16,308 nucleotides of DNA from JAKANT01 sp035502095 (GTDB lineage Bacteria > Pseudomonadota > Gammaproteobacteria > Burkholderiales > Burkholderiaceae_F), in assembly GCA_035502095.1 (NCBI GenBank), contig DATJUX010000004.1:1-16308 (forward strand). The letters run 5' to 3'. Of the stretch, positions 6,387-15,727 are shown in pieces. Position 1 is the stretch's first letter; every line of letters starts with the position of its first letter. Below the pieces are notes generated by a model. The model was given only the letters and a program-made list of their open reading frames with translations, did not search any database and had not been told where the DNA came from. The position numbers and the translations under genes are program-made.

Positions 6387-6751
6387 ATCGCTCCAGTCGA
6401 GCATACGAGGGATCGGCGTACGATGTCTGTGCGCTGGCGGACACAATCGCGGATCGGTCGCAAATGCGCGCTGTTCCTTGATTGCGATCTTGGTTGCGCC
6501 TTTCATAGCGCAACTGAAACGCCGCGGCGAATCGCTTGATCGAGGCGGCACATCCGCGCGTAGCGCACACCGCCTTCATCAGCATTCCTACGCTTACGGC
6601 CTCCAGGCGGGATTCGGCACTGCTCACCTAGCACCGAATTCATCCGAGGACCCACCTGCGCCGCTCGGCCAGATTGCCGGCGGCGCGCCACGACTACAGA
6701 GGACTAGACACGCGTGAGTGACGGTCGGACCGAGGTCCCGGAAAGACGACA
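6387..6751. other. Divergent intergenic region between the 83-aa gene and ndvB
   Basis: The first 100 bases belong to repeat copy B and include the 24-bp motif. The remaining 260 or so bases up to the ndvB start show no gene on either strand, no strong promoter match and no clear terminator. Any ndvB promoter must lie here, because the gene upstream points the other way. Confidence 0.5.
6425..6448 (-). promoter_or_regulatory. 24-bp shared motif, copy B
   Basis: On the minus strand this reads GATTGTGT, then CCGCC, then AGCGCACAGAC. It ends 38 bp before the ATG of the 83-aa gene, the same spacing as in copy A. Because the region is divergent, it could also act on ndvB. See the copies at 1990-2013 and 2807-2830. 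Confidence 0.45.
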
Positions 6752-9700
6752 TTGCAGATCCTCCAGCGCCTGATGCGTGATCGCCGGGCGATCGACTTCG
6801 CGCAATTCGAGGAGCCGATCCGCGCGGAGCTCTTCAGCGCCGAGCGCCTCGAGCAGCATGCGCAGACCCTGGCGGCAGCGCAAACGGTCACGAAAAATCC
6901 GGCGGACGAGTGCGCGCTGGTGCCGCGCGTACGGGAAAACGGGCGGGTCCTGCAGGAAGCCCACGCCCTGATCGGCGACGCTGCGCGCCAACAGCGCGCG
7001 ATCACGCCCGCCGCCGAATGGCTGCTCGACAACTTCCACGTCGTCGAGGATCAGCTACGGGACATCCGCGAGCACCTGCCGGCCGCGTACTACCGCAAGC
7101 TGCCGAAACTCGCGGAAGGACATTTGCGTGGTTATCCGCGCGTGTATGGCGTGGCGTGGGCCATCGTCGCGCACACGGATAGCCGCTTCGACGCCGACTG
7201 GTTGGCGCGCTTCGTGCGCGCCTACCAGCGCGTCCAGCCGCTCACGATCGGCGAACTGTGGGCGGTGCCGATTTCGCTGCGCATCGTCATGGTCGAGAAC
7301 CTGCGCCGCCTGGCCGTGCGCATCGTCGGGTCGCAGATGGCGCGACAGGGTGCGGACAAGTTCGTCGACGAGTTGCCGCCCGAAATGGGCACGCGACCGT
7401 CCGACTTGATCGAGCACGCGATCCGGAGCCTGCATTCAGCCGCCTTGTGGCCTGCCTTCGCCGTGCAACTGGTGCAGCGGCTGCGCTACCAGGCGGCGGG
7501 AACGACCGAGTTGCTCGAATGGCTCAACCGCGAGCCGGCCCTTGGAGACGGAAGCACCGACGCAATCGTCCAGAGCCAGCACGCAAGCCAGGCAGCGGCG
7601 AACCTCACCGTGCGCAACCTGATCATCAGCATGCGCGCGATCGCCGCGTTCGATTGGCGTTCGTTCTTCGAGGAGACGAGCCTGGTCGACGCGACGCTGC
7701 GGCAACACGCAGGTTACGTCGCGATGGATTTCAAGACACGTGATCGTTACCGGCATGCGATCGAGGATCTTGCGCGCGGCTCGATGTCCACGGAACTCGA
7801 GGTCGCGGCCGCCGTGATCGCGAAGACCCGACAGATCCCGGCCGACCTGCGCGACCCGGTGCGGGAGGCCAGGATGCAAGATCCTGGCTTTTATCTGATC
7901 GCAGAAGGCCGCACGGCACTGGAACGTGAACTGCGGTATCGAAGCAGCCTGCGCGAGCGCTGTGTGCGTGCCGGCTTGGAGCATGCCACCCCGGTTTATC
8001 TCGGCACGATCCTGTTGCTCACCCTGGGCGTTGCAGCGGTACCGATCCTGGCCAGCGTCGACGCCGCGCTGCCCTGGGCCGGGTTGCTGGCGCTGGGTGT
8101 CCTCTCCTTGTTGCCGGCATCGGACATGGCAGTCGCCGTCACCCATCGGCTGGTCGCTGCAGTCTTCCCAACGCGCCCGCTGCCGCGACTGGCCTTGCAA
8201 GACGGCGTTCCGGCGTCGTTGCGCACGTTCGTCGTAATGCCGACGTTGCTCGGCAGCGCGACCGAGATCGCCGAACACATCGAGCGCCTCGAGACGCACT
8301 TTCTCTCGAGTCGCGTTGGCGAGGTGTATTTCGCATTGCTCACGGACTGGCGCGACGCCGATGCCGAGACGGTACCCGGCGATGCCGAACTGCTCGCTGC
8401 CGCAGCTGCAGGAATCGAAGCGCTGAATGCACATTACGGACCCGTCGATGAGGCCGGCAGCGTGCGTTTCTACCAACTGCATCGCGCCCGCATCTGGAAT
8501 GCAAGCGAGCGCAGATGGATGGGCTGGGAGCGCAAACGCGGCAAATTGCACGAGTTCAACCGGCTGCTGCGTGGCGCGACCGATACGAGCTTTCTGTCGC
8601 CGCACGGCGCGCAACCGATCCTTCCCCCCGGCGTGCGTTATGTCGTCACGGTCGATGCGGACACCAAGTTTCCGATTGGAGCGGTCACGCGCCTGATTGG
8701 AACGGCGGCCCACCCGCTGAATCGACCTTTATGGGACGGTGTGGGGCACCGGGTCGTGCGAGGCTATGGCGTACTGCAACCCCGCGTCACGCCGACGCTG
8801 CCGTCGCGCAGCGAAATCACAATCTTTCAGCGTGTGTTCTCCGCACCGGCGGGACTGGATCCCTACGCTTCCGCCGTCTCCGATGTGTACCAGGACCTGT
8901 TCGGCCAGGGCAGCTATACCGGCAAGGGACTGTACGACGTCGACGTCTTCGAGGGGGCGCTCGCGGGACGCGTCCCCGAGAACACGGTGCTCAGCCACGA
9001 CTTGTTCGAAGGCGCCTTCGCTCGCTGCGGGCTGGTAAGCGACGTCGAGTTCTTCGACGATTTTCCGTCGAGCGCCGAAGTTGCAGCGTCGCGCCAGCAC
9101 CGCTGGGCACGCGGCGACTGGCAGCTGTTGCCGTGGGTTCTCGGCTCTGCGGGCAGCGGCCTTTCGCTCATCAACCGCTGGAAGATGTTCGACAACTTGC
9201 GCCGCACGCTCTCCCCGATCGCGGGTGTACTGCTGCTGCTCGCCGCCTGGGCGCAGCAGGGCGCACCGCAAGGCGTCTGGATCGCCTTCGTCCTGCTGGC
9301 GCTTGCGTTCCCCGGCTTGCTTTCACTGGTGGAGGGATTGGTACCGCGCCGACGCAACGCGTCGGCCCCCAGCCATCTGCGCGCGCTCGCCGCCGACCTC
9401 GGCCGCGCCTGCGCCCACACCGCAATCTCGGTCGTCACGCTGGCACAACAGGCATGGCTGATGCTGGACGCGATCACCTGCACACTGGCGCGCCTGTATG
9501 TCACCCGCCGCAGGATGCTGGTCTGGGTAACGGCGGCACAGGCCAAGGACGCCTCCAATCTTTCGCTCGCGCATGCGCTATGGCCGCCGCGTATCGAGGT
9601 TGGCGTGGTCACGGCAGGCGCTGTCCTGGCGCTGTTCGCGAACCCGGAGGCACTCCCGTATGTCGTACCGTTCATCGCCTCGTGGTGGAGCGCCCCGCTT

Positions 9701-12700
9701 GTAATGCGCTTCATCAGCCTGCCTCAGCGATTCGAGGCGGCCGAGCAGTTGACCGCGGCGCAGGTTGCGTACCTGCGCGGCACCGCGCGCCGCATCTGGC
9801 TCTTCTTCACCACGTTCGTGACGGCCGCGGATCACTCGTTGCCGCCGGACAACTTTCAGGAGCAGCCGCAGCCAGTCGTCGCGCAGCGCAGTTCACCCAC
9901 CAACTTCGGTTTGTATTTGTTGTCGTGCCTCGCGGCGCGCGATTTCGGGTGGATCGGACTCGCGGAGCTTGCCGATCGGATCGAAGCAACGTCGGCGACG
10001 CTGCTCCGCTTGCCGCGCTATCGCGGGCATTTCTTCAACTGGTACGAGACCCGTGAACTGCGGCCGCTGGATCCCAAGTATGTTTCCACCGTCGACAGCG
10101 GCAACCTGGCTGGTCACCTGCTGGCCGTAGCCCAGGGATGTGAACAGAGCACTCACCAACCGTTGTTCACCGGGCGCGCGTGCGAGGGACTGGGCGACAC
10201 GCTGCAACTCCTGCGGGGCGCGCTGGCTGCGGTCGCCCATGACCGCCGCACGCTGATCGTCAACCGCAATCAGGTCGACGCAGCGCTCGCGGACACGCAA
10301 CGTCTGCTGAGCGATGTACCGCTGTCCTTCTCCAACTGGGTGCGGCGGTGGGACGCGCTGGCACGCCAGGCCGCACTCTTGTTCGACGTCGCGACGACCT
10401 TCGCTGGCGAACGCGGCGACGGCAGCGACAGCGAAGCGCTGCTTTGGGCGACCGAGTTCCGTGCCAACGTCGCCAGCGGTGTCCGTGATGTCGAGCCGTT
10501 GGTGCAGATGCTCGACCCACCGCGCATGCCGGCGGCGGACCGCCAAGCGGGACCTGTGCGCTGGCCCTGGCTCGAGGTGCTGGACCGGCGCTTGCGCGTC
10601 GATGCGAGCATCAGCGAAATCGTGGACGCCACGGCGCGGATCCTCGAAGACCTGCGCGCAAGTGGCGCGCCGGACCTGACGATCGCCGCCGCCGCGCGCT
10701 GGGTCATGGCCTGCAGGGACCGCGCGGCACAGATACACATGCTGGCCGTGCGCGCACGCCGGATGGCAGCGGAAATGGACTTCGCCTTTCTTTTCGATAC
10801 GGGCCGTCAACTCTTCCCCATCGGCTATCGCGTCGAGGATGCGGCGCCCGATGACGGCTTTTACGACCTGCTTGCTTCCGAGGCCCGGCTCGCGAGCCTG
10901 GTCGCGATCGCCAAGGGCGATGTCCCTGCCACGCACTGGTTCCACCTGGGCCGCACTGCGACCACGGTCCATCGGCGCCCGGTCCTACTGTCTTGGTCCG
11001 GATCGATGTTCGAATATCTGATGCCGTCGCTGGTGCTGCAGACGCCGCATGGCACGTTGCTCGACCAGACGTGCCGCCTCGTGGTCGCGCGGCAGATCGA
11101 GTACGGAAAGGAGAACCGCATTCCGTGGGGTATCTCGGAGTCGGCGTACAACCAGCGCGACCGCGCGCTCACGTATCAGTACTCCGGTTTTGGCGTGCCG
11201 AGCCTGGGGTTGAAACGAGGCCTTGGCGAGAATCTCGTGGTCGCTCCCTATGCGACAGCGATGGCTGCCATGTACGCGGCCCCGGCGGCGGCGCGCAACC
11301 TCGTGCGTCTGCAGGCGGAGGGTGGCCTTGGCCGGTACGGGCCGTACGACGCGATCGACTACACGCCGGCGCGCCTCGCGGAGGGTCAGTCGGCGGCGGT
11401 CGTTCGGGCCTACATGGCCCACCACCAGGGCATCTCGCTGGTCGCCTTCGACAACGCGCTGCATGACGGCATCATGCGCCGCCGCTTTCATGACGATCCC
11501 CTGGTGCATGCGGCCGAGTTGCTGTTGCAGGAGCGCCCACCACGAGACGTGGCCGATCGTCGTCCAAGGCTCGAGCAAGTGCCGGCGGCGCCGGTCAGAG
11601 AGACCATCCGCCCGGCGACGCGGCAGTTCGACTCGCCGCACACGCCGATTGCCGCCACGCATCTCTTGTCCAACGGCAGGTATGCGGTGATGCTGACCGC
11701 GGCCGGGTCCGGCTACAGCCAGCGCGGCAGACTCGCGGTTACGCGGTGGCGCGAGGATGCAACCACCGACACCTGGGGCTCGTATCTCTTCCTGCGCGAC
11801 GTGGAACGCGGCAGCGCCTGGTCGGCCACGTTTCAGCCCACCGCCGTCGAGCCCGATGACTACACCGTGGTTTTCGCCGAGGATCGAGCGCGGTTTACAC
11901 GTCGCGACGGATCGCTCACCTCGGTGCTCGAGGTCATTGTCGCGTCGGAAGATGACGCCGAGGTGCGCCGCCTCACGATCACCAACGACGGCTCGCGCGT
12001 GCGCGAGATCGAAATCACGTCCTATGCGGAAGTGGTCTTGACCGAGCTCGCGGCCGACATCGCGCACCCGGCGTTCTCGAATCTTTTCGTACAGACCGAA
12101 TACGTGCCGGAAGTGCGTGGCCTGCTCGCGACGCGCCGCGCGCGCCAGGCCGAGGAACCGGCGCTATGGATCGCGCACGTCGTCACTCCCGACCGCACCA
12201 GCGGCGAGGGCCTCGAGTACGAGTCCGACCGCGCGCGCTTCATCGGTCGTGGGCGCACCGTTCGTTCGCCCGCGGCGGTCTTCGATGGGCATCCGCTGTC
12301 CAACACCGTCGGTCCGGTTCTCGATCCCGTGCTCAGCCTGCGCGTACGCGTGCGCCTGGCGCCGGGTGCGACGGCGCACACCGTGTTCTCGACCATGGTC
12401 GCGGCCTCGCGCGAAGCGATCATCGATCTGGCCGACAAGTACCACGATGCTTCGACCTTCGACCGCATCTCGATGCTCGCATGGACGCATGCGCAGGTGC
12501 AGCTGCACCATCTCGGCATCGAAGCTGGCGACGCCTTGCTCTACCAGGAACTGGCCAACCGCATTGTTTTTTCCGATCCCGCCGCACGGCCCTCGAGCGA
12601 TGTGCTCAAGGGCAACACGTTGAGTGTCAGCCGGCTGTGGCCGCACGGCATTTCCGGCGACTACCCGATCGTGCTCGTGTGCCTCGACGCGATCGAGGAC

Positions 12701-15502
12701 CGCAATCTCGTCTCGCAACTCTTGCGGGCGCACGAGTACTGGCAGATGAAGGGACTCGCCGTTGATCTGGTGATCCTGAACGACAGGGCGGGCTCCTACG
12801 TGCAGGACTTGCAGACGCTCCTCGAGGGCATGGCGCGCACGGGCCGGGCGACCATCGGCCAGGACGCGCAAGGTGCGCCGGGGCGCATCTTCGTGCTGCG
12901 TGCCGATCTGCTCGGACGTGAGGGGCGGGCCCTGCTGCACACGGTGGCGCGGGCCGTGTTGATCGGCAGCCAGGGCGGTGTCGCGGAGCAGGTTCTGCGC
13001 CTGCAACGGCTCAATGTCGCCAGGCGCTCGGTGCAGCCCGCGAGCGTGGCGCACAGCCCGGAAACTCGCGAGGTCGAGTTGCCGCCGCTCGAGTTCTTCA
13101 ATGGACTGGGCGGGTTTGCCGAGGATGGCCGCGAATACGTGATCGTGCAGGGTCCGCGCCAGCGCACACCAATGCCGTGGATCAACGTCGTCGCCAATCC
13201 GGACTTCGGCTTTCAGGTTTCGGAGACTGGTGCCGGCTACACGTGGTCGGAGAACAGCCGCGAGAACCAGCTGACGGCCTGGTCGAATGATCCGGTGAAG
13301 GATCCGCCCGGCGAGGTCTTATATATCCGCGACACGGAGAGCACCGAATTGTGGACACCGACGGCGGCCCCGATCCGGATCGAGCATGCGACCTATGTCG
13401 CGCGTCATGGCCAGGGCTACAGCCGCTTTCAGCTCGATCACGCCGGCATCGCGAGCGACCTGCTGCAGTTCGTGAGCTGGAGCGACCCCGTCAAGCTATC
13501 CCGCCTCACGCTCACCAACCACACATCGCGGCCCCGGCGGTTGTCGATCACGGCTTACGTCGAGTGGGTGTTGGGGACGGCACGCGCGAAGAGTGCGCCG
13601 TATGTCGTGACCGAGAGCGACGCGCAGACGGGCGCCATTTTCGCGTTCAATCCGCTGCACGACGAGTTCGGCATGCGACTCGCGTTCGCCGATCTGAACG
13701 CACCCCAGACGACCCATACGTGCGATCGCGCCGAGTTCCTCGGCCGCCACGGCAGCATGGAGAAACCCGCCGCACTCATGGTCGACGCCGCTCTGAGCGA
13801 GCGAACCGGAGCGGGCTTCGATCCCTGCTCTGCGCTGCAAACGGTGCTCGAACTGAAGCCCGGTCAGCGCGCCAGTGTTTCCTTCGTCCTCGGGCAGGCT
13901 GCCGACCGCTCCGCGGCGCGCACTCTGCTGCGGCGTTATCGCGCGGTGAGCGCGGATGCGGTGCTTGCCGACGTGACGCGCAACTGGGACCAGATCATCG
14001 GCAAGGTGCAGGTCGAAACTCCCGACCGTTCGATCGATCTCATGCTCAACCGCTGGCTGCAGTACCAGACGATCGCCTGCCGCCTGTGGGCGCGCGCAGC
14101 CTTCTATCAGGCGGGCGGTGCCTATGGGTTTCGTGATCAGTTGCAGGACACGATGGCGCTGGTGCACACGCTGCCGCAGGCTGCGCGCGCGCAACTGCTG
14201 CGCGCCGGTGCGCGGCAGTTCGTCGAGGGCGACGTGCAGCATTGGTGGCATCCACCCAGCGGCCGTGGCGTCCGCACGCGTTGTTCGGACGATCGGATAT
14301 GGCTGCCGTACGTCGCAGCCCACTACGTCGCGGCAACCGGTGATGCGGCGGTGCTCGACCAGGAAGTCCCGTATCTCGACGCGCCGGAACTCGAGTCCGC
14401 TCAGCACGATGCGTACTTCACGCCCGATGTCGCCGGGCAATCCGGCACGCTGTTCGAACACTGCGTCCGTGCACTGGATCGCAGCCTGCTTGTCGGCGCT
14501 CACGACCTGCCGCTCATGGGCTCGGGCGACTGGAACGACGGGATGAATCGGGTCGGCGATCAAGGCAGAGGCGAAAGTGTTTGGCTGGCCTGGTTCCTTT
14601 ACGCAACGTTGCTCGACTTCGCGCTGCTTGCCGAGCAACGCGGTGCCTCTGCAAAGGCGGCGCGCTGGCGGGAACATGCCGCGCGGCTGCAGGCCGCCGC
14701 GGAAGGTCAAGGCTGGGATGGCGCGTGGTATCGGCGCGCGTACTTCGACGACGGAACGCCGCTCGGCTCGGCGAGCAATGCCGAGTGCCGGATCGACTCG
14801 ATTGCGCAGAGCTGGAGCGTGCTGTCCGGTGCGGCCGACCCGATGCGGGCGCGGCGTGCCATGGAGGAGGTCGACGCGTATCTGGTTCGGCCCGGCGACG
14901 ATCTCGTGCTGCTCTTCACCCCGCCGTTTGACAATGCCGGCAAGGATCCCGGCTACATCAAAGGCTATCTCCCGGGCGTGCGCGAAAATGGCGGCCAGTA
15001 CACGCACGCGGCGGTGTGGTGCGTGATGGCGCACGCCGAATTGAAGAACGGCGAACGGGCCGCGGAGCTGTTCGCCATGCTCAACCCGGTCAACCGCACC
15101 TCGACCCGCGCCGGCGTACATGCGTACAAGGTCGAACCGTATGTCATGGCCGCCGATATCTACGCGGAGCCGCCACACGCTCGCCGCGGCGGCTGGACCT
15201 GGTACACGGGCGCGGCGGGTTGGATGTACCGCGCGGGGCTCGAATGTCTGCTGGGCGTGACTCGGCGCGGCGACACGCTGTGCGTGGCTCCCTGTATTCC
15301 ACCGCGCTGGCCGGGGTTTCGGGTTCGCTACCGCCATGGTTCGGCGAACTACGAAATCAGCGTCGAAAACGCGCGCACTGTCGCGCGCGGGGCGGCGCTG
15401 ATGCTCATCGATGTCGACGGCGTGCGGCTTGCAGACCCCGAGCAGGGTTTCGCGCTGCTTGACGATGCGCGGACGCATCAGGTCAAGGTCGTTCTCGGGT
15501 GA
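6752..15502 (+). CDS. ndvB: Cyclic beta-1,2-glucan synthase NdvB (2916 aa)
   Basis: Giant inner-membrane enzyme that starts, extends, sizes and cyclises beta-1,2-glucan from UDP-glucose; the product is a periplasmic osmoregulated glucan. Seen in order: an N-terminal region with WLLDNFHVVEDQLRDIRE from 90; membrane segments at about 415-465, 823-866 and 948-988; a GT84-type transferase at about 490-810 with VDADTK (D635, D637) and RQHRW (781-785); a glycoamylase-like domain at about 1290-1600 with SWSGSMFEYLMP (from 1414) and YMAHHQG (from 1554); two beta-sandwich modules starting near 1636 and 2114; and a GH94 phosphorylase-type domain from about 2430 to the end with GFRDQLQD (2459-2466) and GDWNDGMN (2592-2599), the region of the family's catalytic Asp. 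Rhizobium and Brucella homologues are about 2830-2870 aa, so length is normal. The TTG at 6752 follows GGAAAG; no ATG or GTG lies between it and the in-frame stop at 6719. An ATG at 6773 is the alternative. No NdvA exporter is in the window. Confidence 0.95.
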   Translation: MQILQRLMRDRRAIDFAQFEEPIRAELFSAERLEQHAQTLAAAQTVTKNPADECALVPRVRENGRVLQEAHALIGDAARQQRAITPAAEWLLDNFHVVEDQLRDIREHLPAAYYRKLPKLAEGHLRGYPRVYGVAWAIVAHTDSRFDADWLARFVRAYQRVQPLTIGELWAVPISLRIVMVENLRRLAVRIVGSQMARQGADKFVDELPPEMGTRPSDLIEHAIRSLHSAALWPAFAVQLVQRLRYQAAGTTELLEWLNREPALGDGSTDAIVQSQHASQAAANLTVRNLIISMRAIAAFDWRSFFEETSLVDATLRQHAGYVAMDFKTRDRYRHAIEDLARGSMSTELEVAAAVIAKTRQIPADLRDPVREARMQDPGFYLIAEGRTALERELRYRSSLRERCVRAGLEHATPVYLGTILLLTLGVAAVPILASVDAALPWAGLLALGVLSLLPASDMAVAVTHRLVAAVFPTRPLPRLALQDGVPASLRTFVVMPTLLGSATEIAEHIERLETHFLSSRVGEVYFALLTDWRDADAETVPGDAELLAAAAAGIEALNAHYGPVDEAGSVRFYQLHRARIWNASERRWMGWERKRGKLHEFNRLLRGATDTSFLSPHGAQPILPPGVRYVVTVDADTKFPIGAVTRLIGTAAHPLNRPLWDGVGHRVVRGYGVLQPRVTPTLPSRSEITIFQRVFSAPAGLDPYASAVSDVYQDLFGQGSYTGKGLYDVDVFEGALAGRVPENTVLSHDLFEGAFARCGLVSDVEFFDDFPSSAEVAASRQHRWARGDWQLLPWVLGSAGSGLSLINRWKMFDNLRRTLSPIAGVLLLLAAWAQQGAPQGVWIAFVLLALAFPGLLSLVEGLVPRRRNASAPSHLRALAADLGRACAHTAISVVTLAQQAWLMLDAITCTLARLYVTRRRMLVWVTAAQAKDASNLSLAHALWPPRIEVGVVTAGAVLALFANPEALPYVVPFIASWWSAPLVMRFISLPQRFEAAEQLTAAQVAYLRGTARRIWLFFTTFVTAADHSLPPDNFQEQPQPVVAQRSSPTNFGLYLLSCLAARDFGWIGLAELADRIEATSATLLRLPRYRGHFFNWYETRELRPLDPKYVSTVDSGNLAGHLLAVAQGCEQSTHQPLFTGRACEGLGDTLQLLRGALAAVAHDRRTLIVNRNQVDAALADTQRLLSDVPLSFSNWVRRWDALARQAALLFDVATTFAGERGDGSDSEALLWATEFRANVASGVRDVEPLVQMLDPPRMPAADRQAGPVRWPWLEVLDRRLRVDASISEIVDATARILEDLRASGAPDLTIAAAARWVMACRDRAAQIHMLAVRARRMAAEMDFAFLFDTGRQLFPIGYRVEDAAPDDGFYDLLASEARLASLVAIAKGDVPATHWFHLGRTATTVHRRPVLLSWSGSMFEYLMPSLVLQTPHGTLLDQTCRLVVARQIEYGKENRIPWGISESAYNQRDRALTYQYSGFGVPSLGLKRGLGENLVVAPYATAMAAMYAAPAAARNLVRLQAEGGLGRYGPYDAIDYTPARLAEGQSAAVVRAYMAHHQGISLVAFDNALHDGIMRRRFHDDPLVHAAELLLQERPPRDVADRRPRLEQVPAAPVRETIRPATRQFDSPHTPIAATHLLSNGRYAVMLTAAGSGYSQRGRLAVTRWREDATTDTWGSYLFLRDVERGSAWSATFQPTAVEPDDYTVVFAEDRARFTRRDGSLTSVLEVIVASEDDAEVRRLTITNDGSRVREIEITSYAEVVLTELAADIAHPAFSNLFVQTEYVPEVRGLLATRRARQAEEPALWIAHVVTPDRTSGEGLEYESDRARFIGRGRTVRSPAAVFDGHPLSNTVGPVLDPVLSLRVRVRLAPGATAHTVFSTMVAASREAIIDLADKYHDASTFDRISMLAWTHAQVQLHHLGIEAGDALLYQELANRIVFSDPAARPSSDVLKGNTLSVSRLWPHGISGDYPIVLVCLDAIEDRNLVSQLLRAHEYWQMKGLAVDLVILNDRAGSYVQDLQTLLEGMARTGRATIGQDAQGAPGRIFVLRADLLGREGRALLHTVARAVLIGSQGGVAEQVLRLQRLNVARRSVQPASVAHSPETREVELPPLEFFNGLGGFAEDGREYVIVQGPRQRTPMPWINVVANPDFGFQVSETGAGYTWSENSRENQLTAWSNDPVKDPPGEVLYIRDTESTELWTPTAAPIRIEHATYVARHGQGYSRFQLDHAGIASDLLQFVSWSDPVKLSRLTLTNHTSRPRRLSITAYVEWVLGTARAKSAPYVVTESDAQTGAIFAFNPLHDEFGMRLAFADLNAPQTTHTCDRAEFLGRHGSMEKPAALMVDAALSERTGAGFDPCSALQTVLELKPGQRASVSFVLGQAADRSAARTLLRRYRAVSADAVLADVTRNWDQIIGKVQVETPDRSIDLMLNRWLQYQTIACRLWARAAFYQAGGAYGFRDQLQDTMALVHTLPQAARAQLLRAGARQFVEGDVQHWWHPPSGRGVRTRCSDDRIWLPYVAAHYVAATGDAAVLDQEVPYLDAPELESAQHDAYFTPDVAGQSGTLFEHCVRALDRSLLVGAHDLPLMGSGDWNDGMNRVGDQGRGESVWLAWFLYATLLDFALLAEQRGASAKAARWREHAARLQAAAEGQGWDGAWYRRAYFDDGTPLGSASNAECRIDSIAQSWSVLSGAADPMRARRAMEEVDAYLVRPGDDLVLLFTPPFDNAGKDPGYIKGYLPGVRENGGQYTHAAVWCVMAHAELKNGERAAELFAMLNPVNRTSTRAGVHAYKVEPYVMAADIYAEPPHARRGGWTWYTGAAGWMYRAGLECLLGVTRRGDTLCVAPCIPPRWPGFRVRYRHGSANYEISVENARTVARGAALMLIDVDGVRLADPEQGFALLDDARTHQVKVVLG

Positions 15503-15503
15503 A

Positions 15504-15716
15504 TCAATTCACTTCGAAGCAGGCAGTACCGAAGCCGACCGGCTGGTGTTTCGCGTGATCCTCGATCTGGTCTTGCCGCGTACGTCTTCGGTCAAGCGAA
15601 CCAGGTGCTCGAGGCCATCTCGGAATGAGCAAAGTGCCCGTGCCCGTTCTCGCATATCTGCACGGGAAGGCCGATCATCGTCAGCGTGAACGGTGTGTCT
15701 CCCGCACTTGCCGGCC
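15504..15716 (-). pseudogene. Frameshifted zinc-ribbon-like small gene
   Basis: The minus strand shows protein-like pieces in successive frames. KSSAGKCGR is in one, then GDTPFTLTMIGLPVQICENG followed by H, then DGLEHLVRLTEDVR, then RQDQIEDHAKHQPVGFGTA, which ends at a TGA (15504-15506). The series TPFTLT-GLPVQ-CENGH after a KCG resembles the first knuckle of small zinc-ribbon proteins of the YgiT-like type. No single frame joins the pieces and no start codon is evident. I infer a remnant with about three indels; the exact breakpoints are uncertain. Its stop lies one base from the end of the convergent ndvB. Confidence 0.35.
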
Positions 15717-15727
15717 GAGGATTTCGG

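Larger units (their letters stand above)
6134..6488 (-). repeat. Repeat copy B (longer, with intact ORF)
   Basis: Second copy of the element at 2601-2870, in the same orientation, with about 85 bp more in the middle. Both copies end at the same two points: GTCAATCGAATGTGAT on the left and TTGATTGCGAT on the right. The unit consists of a small minus-strand gene, the 24-bp motif and about 40 further bases of leader. Each copy lies upstream of a plus-strand envelope gene, ybaL for copy A and ndvB for copy B. Confidence 0.75.

Noticed and set aside
8515..10056. A 513-codon plus-strand frame inside ndvB
   Set aside because: It overlaps the glycosyltransferase domain of ndvB out of frame and has an Arg/Ala/Gly-rich composition without motifs.
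13496..15478. A 660-codon open frame on the minus strand inside ndvB
   Set aside because: It is antisense to a coding region with clear GH94 motifs, has no recognisable domain and is rich in Arg, Ala, Gln and His, as expected for a shadow frame in GC-rich DNA.
15499..15512. Inverted repeat GTGAATCAATTCAC at the ndvB stop codon as a terminator
   Set aside because: The central spacer is only two bases, the arms are AT-rich and short, and no T-run follows.
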